From assembly GCF_023333585.1 (NCBI RefSeq), contig NZ_JAIQZN010000047.1:9827-53836 (forward strand): a DNA stretch of 44,010 nt, given 5' to 3'. Made by a program: the position numbers and the translations under genes. This stretch comes from Argonema antarcticum A004/B2. GTDB taxonomy: Bacteria > Cyanobacteriota > Cyanobacteriia > Cyanobacteriales > Aerosakkonemataceae. This document shows positions 43,937 through 44,010 of this stretch, piece by piece. The notes under the pieces are model-generated. The model was not told the origin of the DNA. It searched no databases and was given only the letters and a program-made list of their open reading frames with translations. Position 1 is the stretch's first letter. Each line of letters starts with the position of its first letter.

Positions 43937-44010
43937 ACTGACAACTGACAACTGACAACTGACAACTGACAACTGACAACTGACAACTGACAACTGACAA
44001 CTGACAACTG
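43937..44010. repeat. ACTGACA heptamer tandem repeat at window end
   Basis: At least ten perfect 7-base units (ACTGACA), running to the last base of the window and probably beyond. Confidence 0.97.

Overview
The window is a piece of a cyanobacterial chromosome, most likely from a filamentous, Oscillatoriales-type species. It carries photosystem I genes (psaA, psaB, psaI, psaL), an IctB-family membrane protein, a GUN4-domain protein, a glutamine synthetase inactivating factor behind a glutamine riboswitch, many GCGATCGC (HIP1-type) palindromes, and several families of heptamer tandem repeats and dispersed palindromic repeats typical of large cyanobacterial genomes. The species is inferred from gene content only.

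Layout. 1-1173: 5' part of a lipoprotein gene (minus strand) with a Pro/Thr/Glu/Val repeat tail running off the window. 1.2-7.5 kb: photosystem I block, psaA-psaB (plus) facing psaL-psaI (minus), with a candidate small RNA and an orphan transmembrane reading frame between them. 7.8-12.4 kb: short Omp85 outer-membrane protein, L-lactate dehydrogenase, DUF4058 protein, and a GIY-YIG nuclease with a small partner. 12.4-17.7 kb: a three-gene minus-strand operon (HTH-iSTAND-like protein, MoxR-type AAA+ ATPase, vWA plus formylglycine-generating-enzyme-fold protein). This is the architecture of the vWA-MoxR ternary conflict systems. The FGE-fold C-terminus looks like the variable region of a diversity-generating retroelement (DGR). 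Immediately downstream lies the first ~29 codons of avd, cut off next to a 127-bp MITE-like element. So the diversified receptor remains, but its mutagenic machinery is gone from this locus. Two tandem palindromes upstream of the HTH gene look like its operator.

17.8-22.5 kb: cysteine-dioxygenase-like cupin, small zinc-ribbon membrane protein, and a PEP synthase interrupted by a 394-residue LAGLIDADG intein placed directly before the catalytic Cys-His, with a non-canonical penultimate Cys. 23-27 kb: lptA-like, lptB and lptF/G genes for outer-membrane glycolipid export, plus a proline-rich membrane-anchored protein. 27-31.2 kb: Rpn-family nuclease with a 12-bp tandem repeat, icd, a truncated receiver with Asp to Glu at the phospho-site, rfaE2, and a GUN4 protein. 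31.3-35.9 kb: GAF/pseudo-histidine kinase, ictB, a low-complexity Ala/Leu/Trp membrane protein written in a hexanucleotide repeat, and a possible toxin/immunity pair whose first gene appears to start with ATT.

36-38.4 kb: DUF29 protein, smpB, then a nitrogen-control module (perfect NtcA site, glutamine riboswitch, IF7-like glutamine synthetase inactivating factor, terminator), and an orphan Phd-type antitoxin. 38.4-43.6 kb: cytosine-deaminase-like amidohydrolase behind a 25-bp hairpin, and a two-gene operon of a membrane class III nucleotide cyclase and an MscS channel with a cyclic-nucleotide-binding domain. The window ends in a 7-bp tandem repeat. I saw no rRNA or tRNA gene and no CRISPR array.
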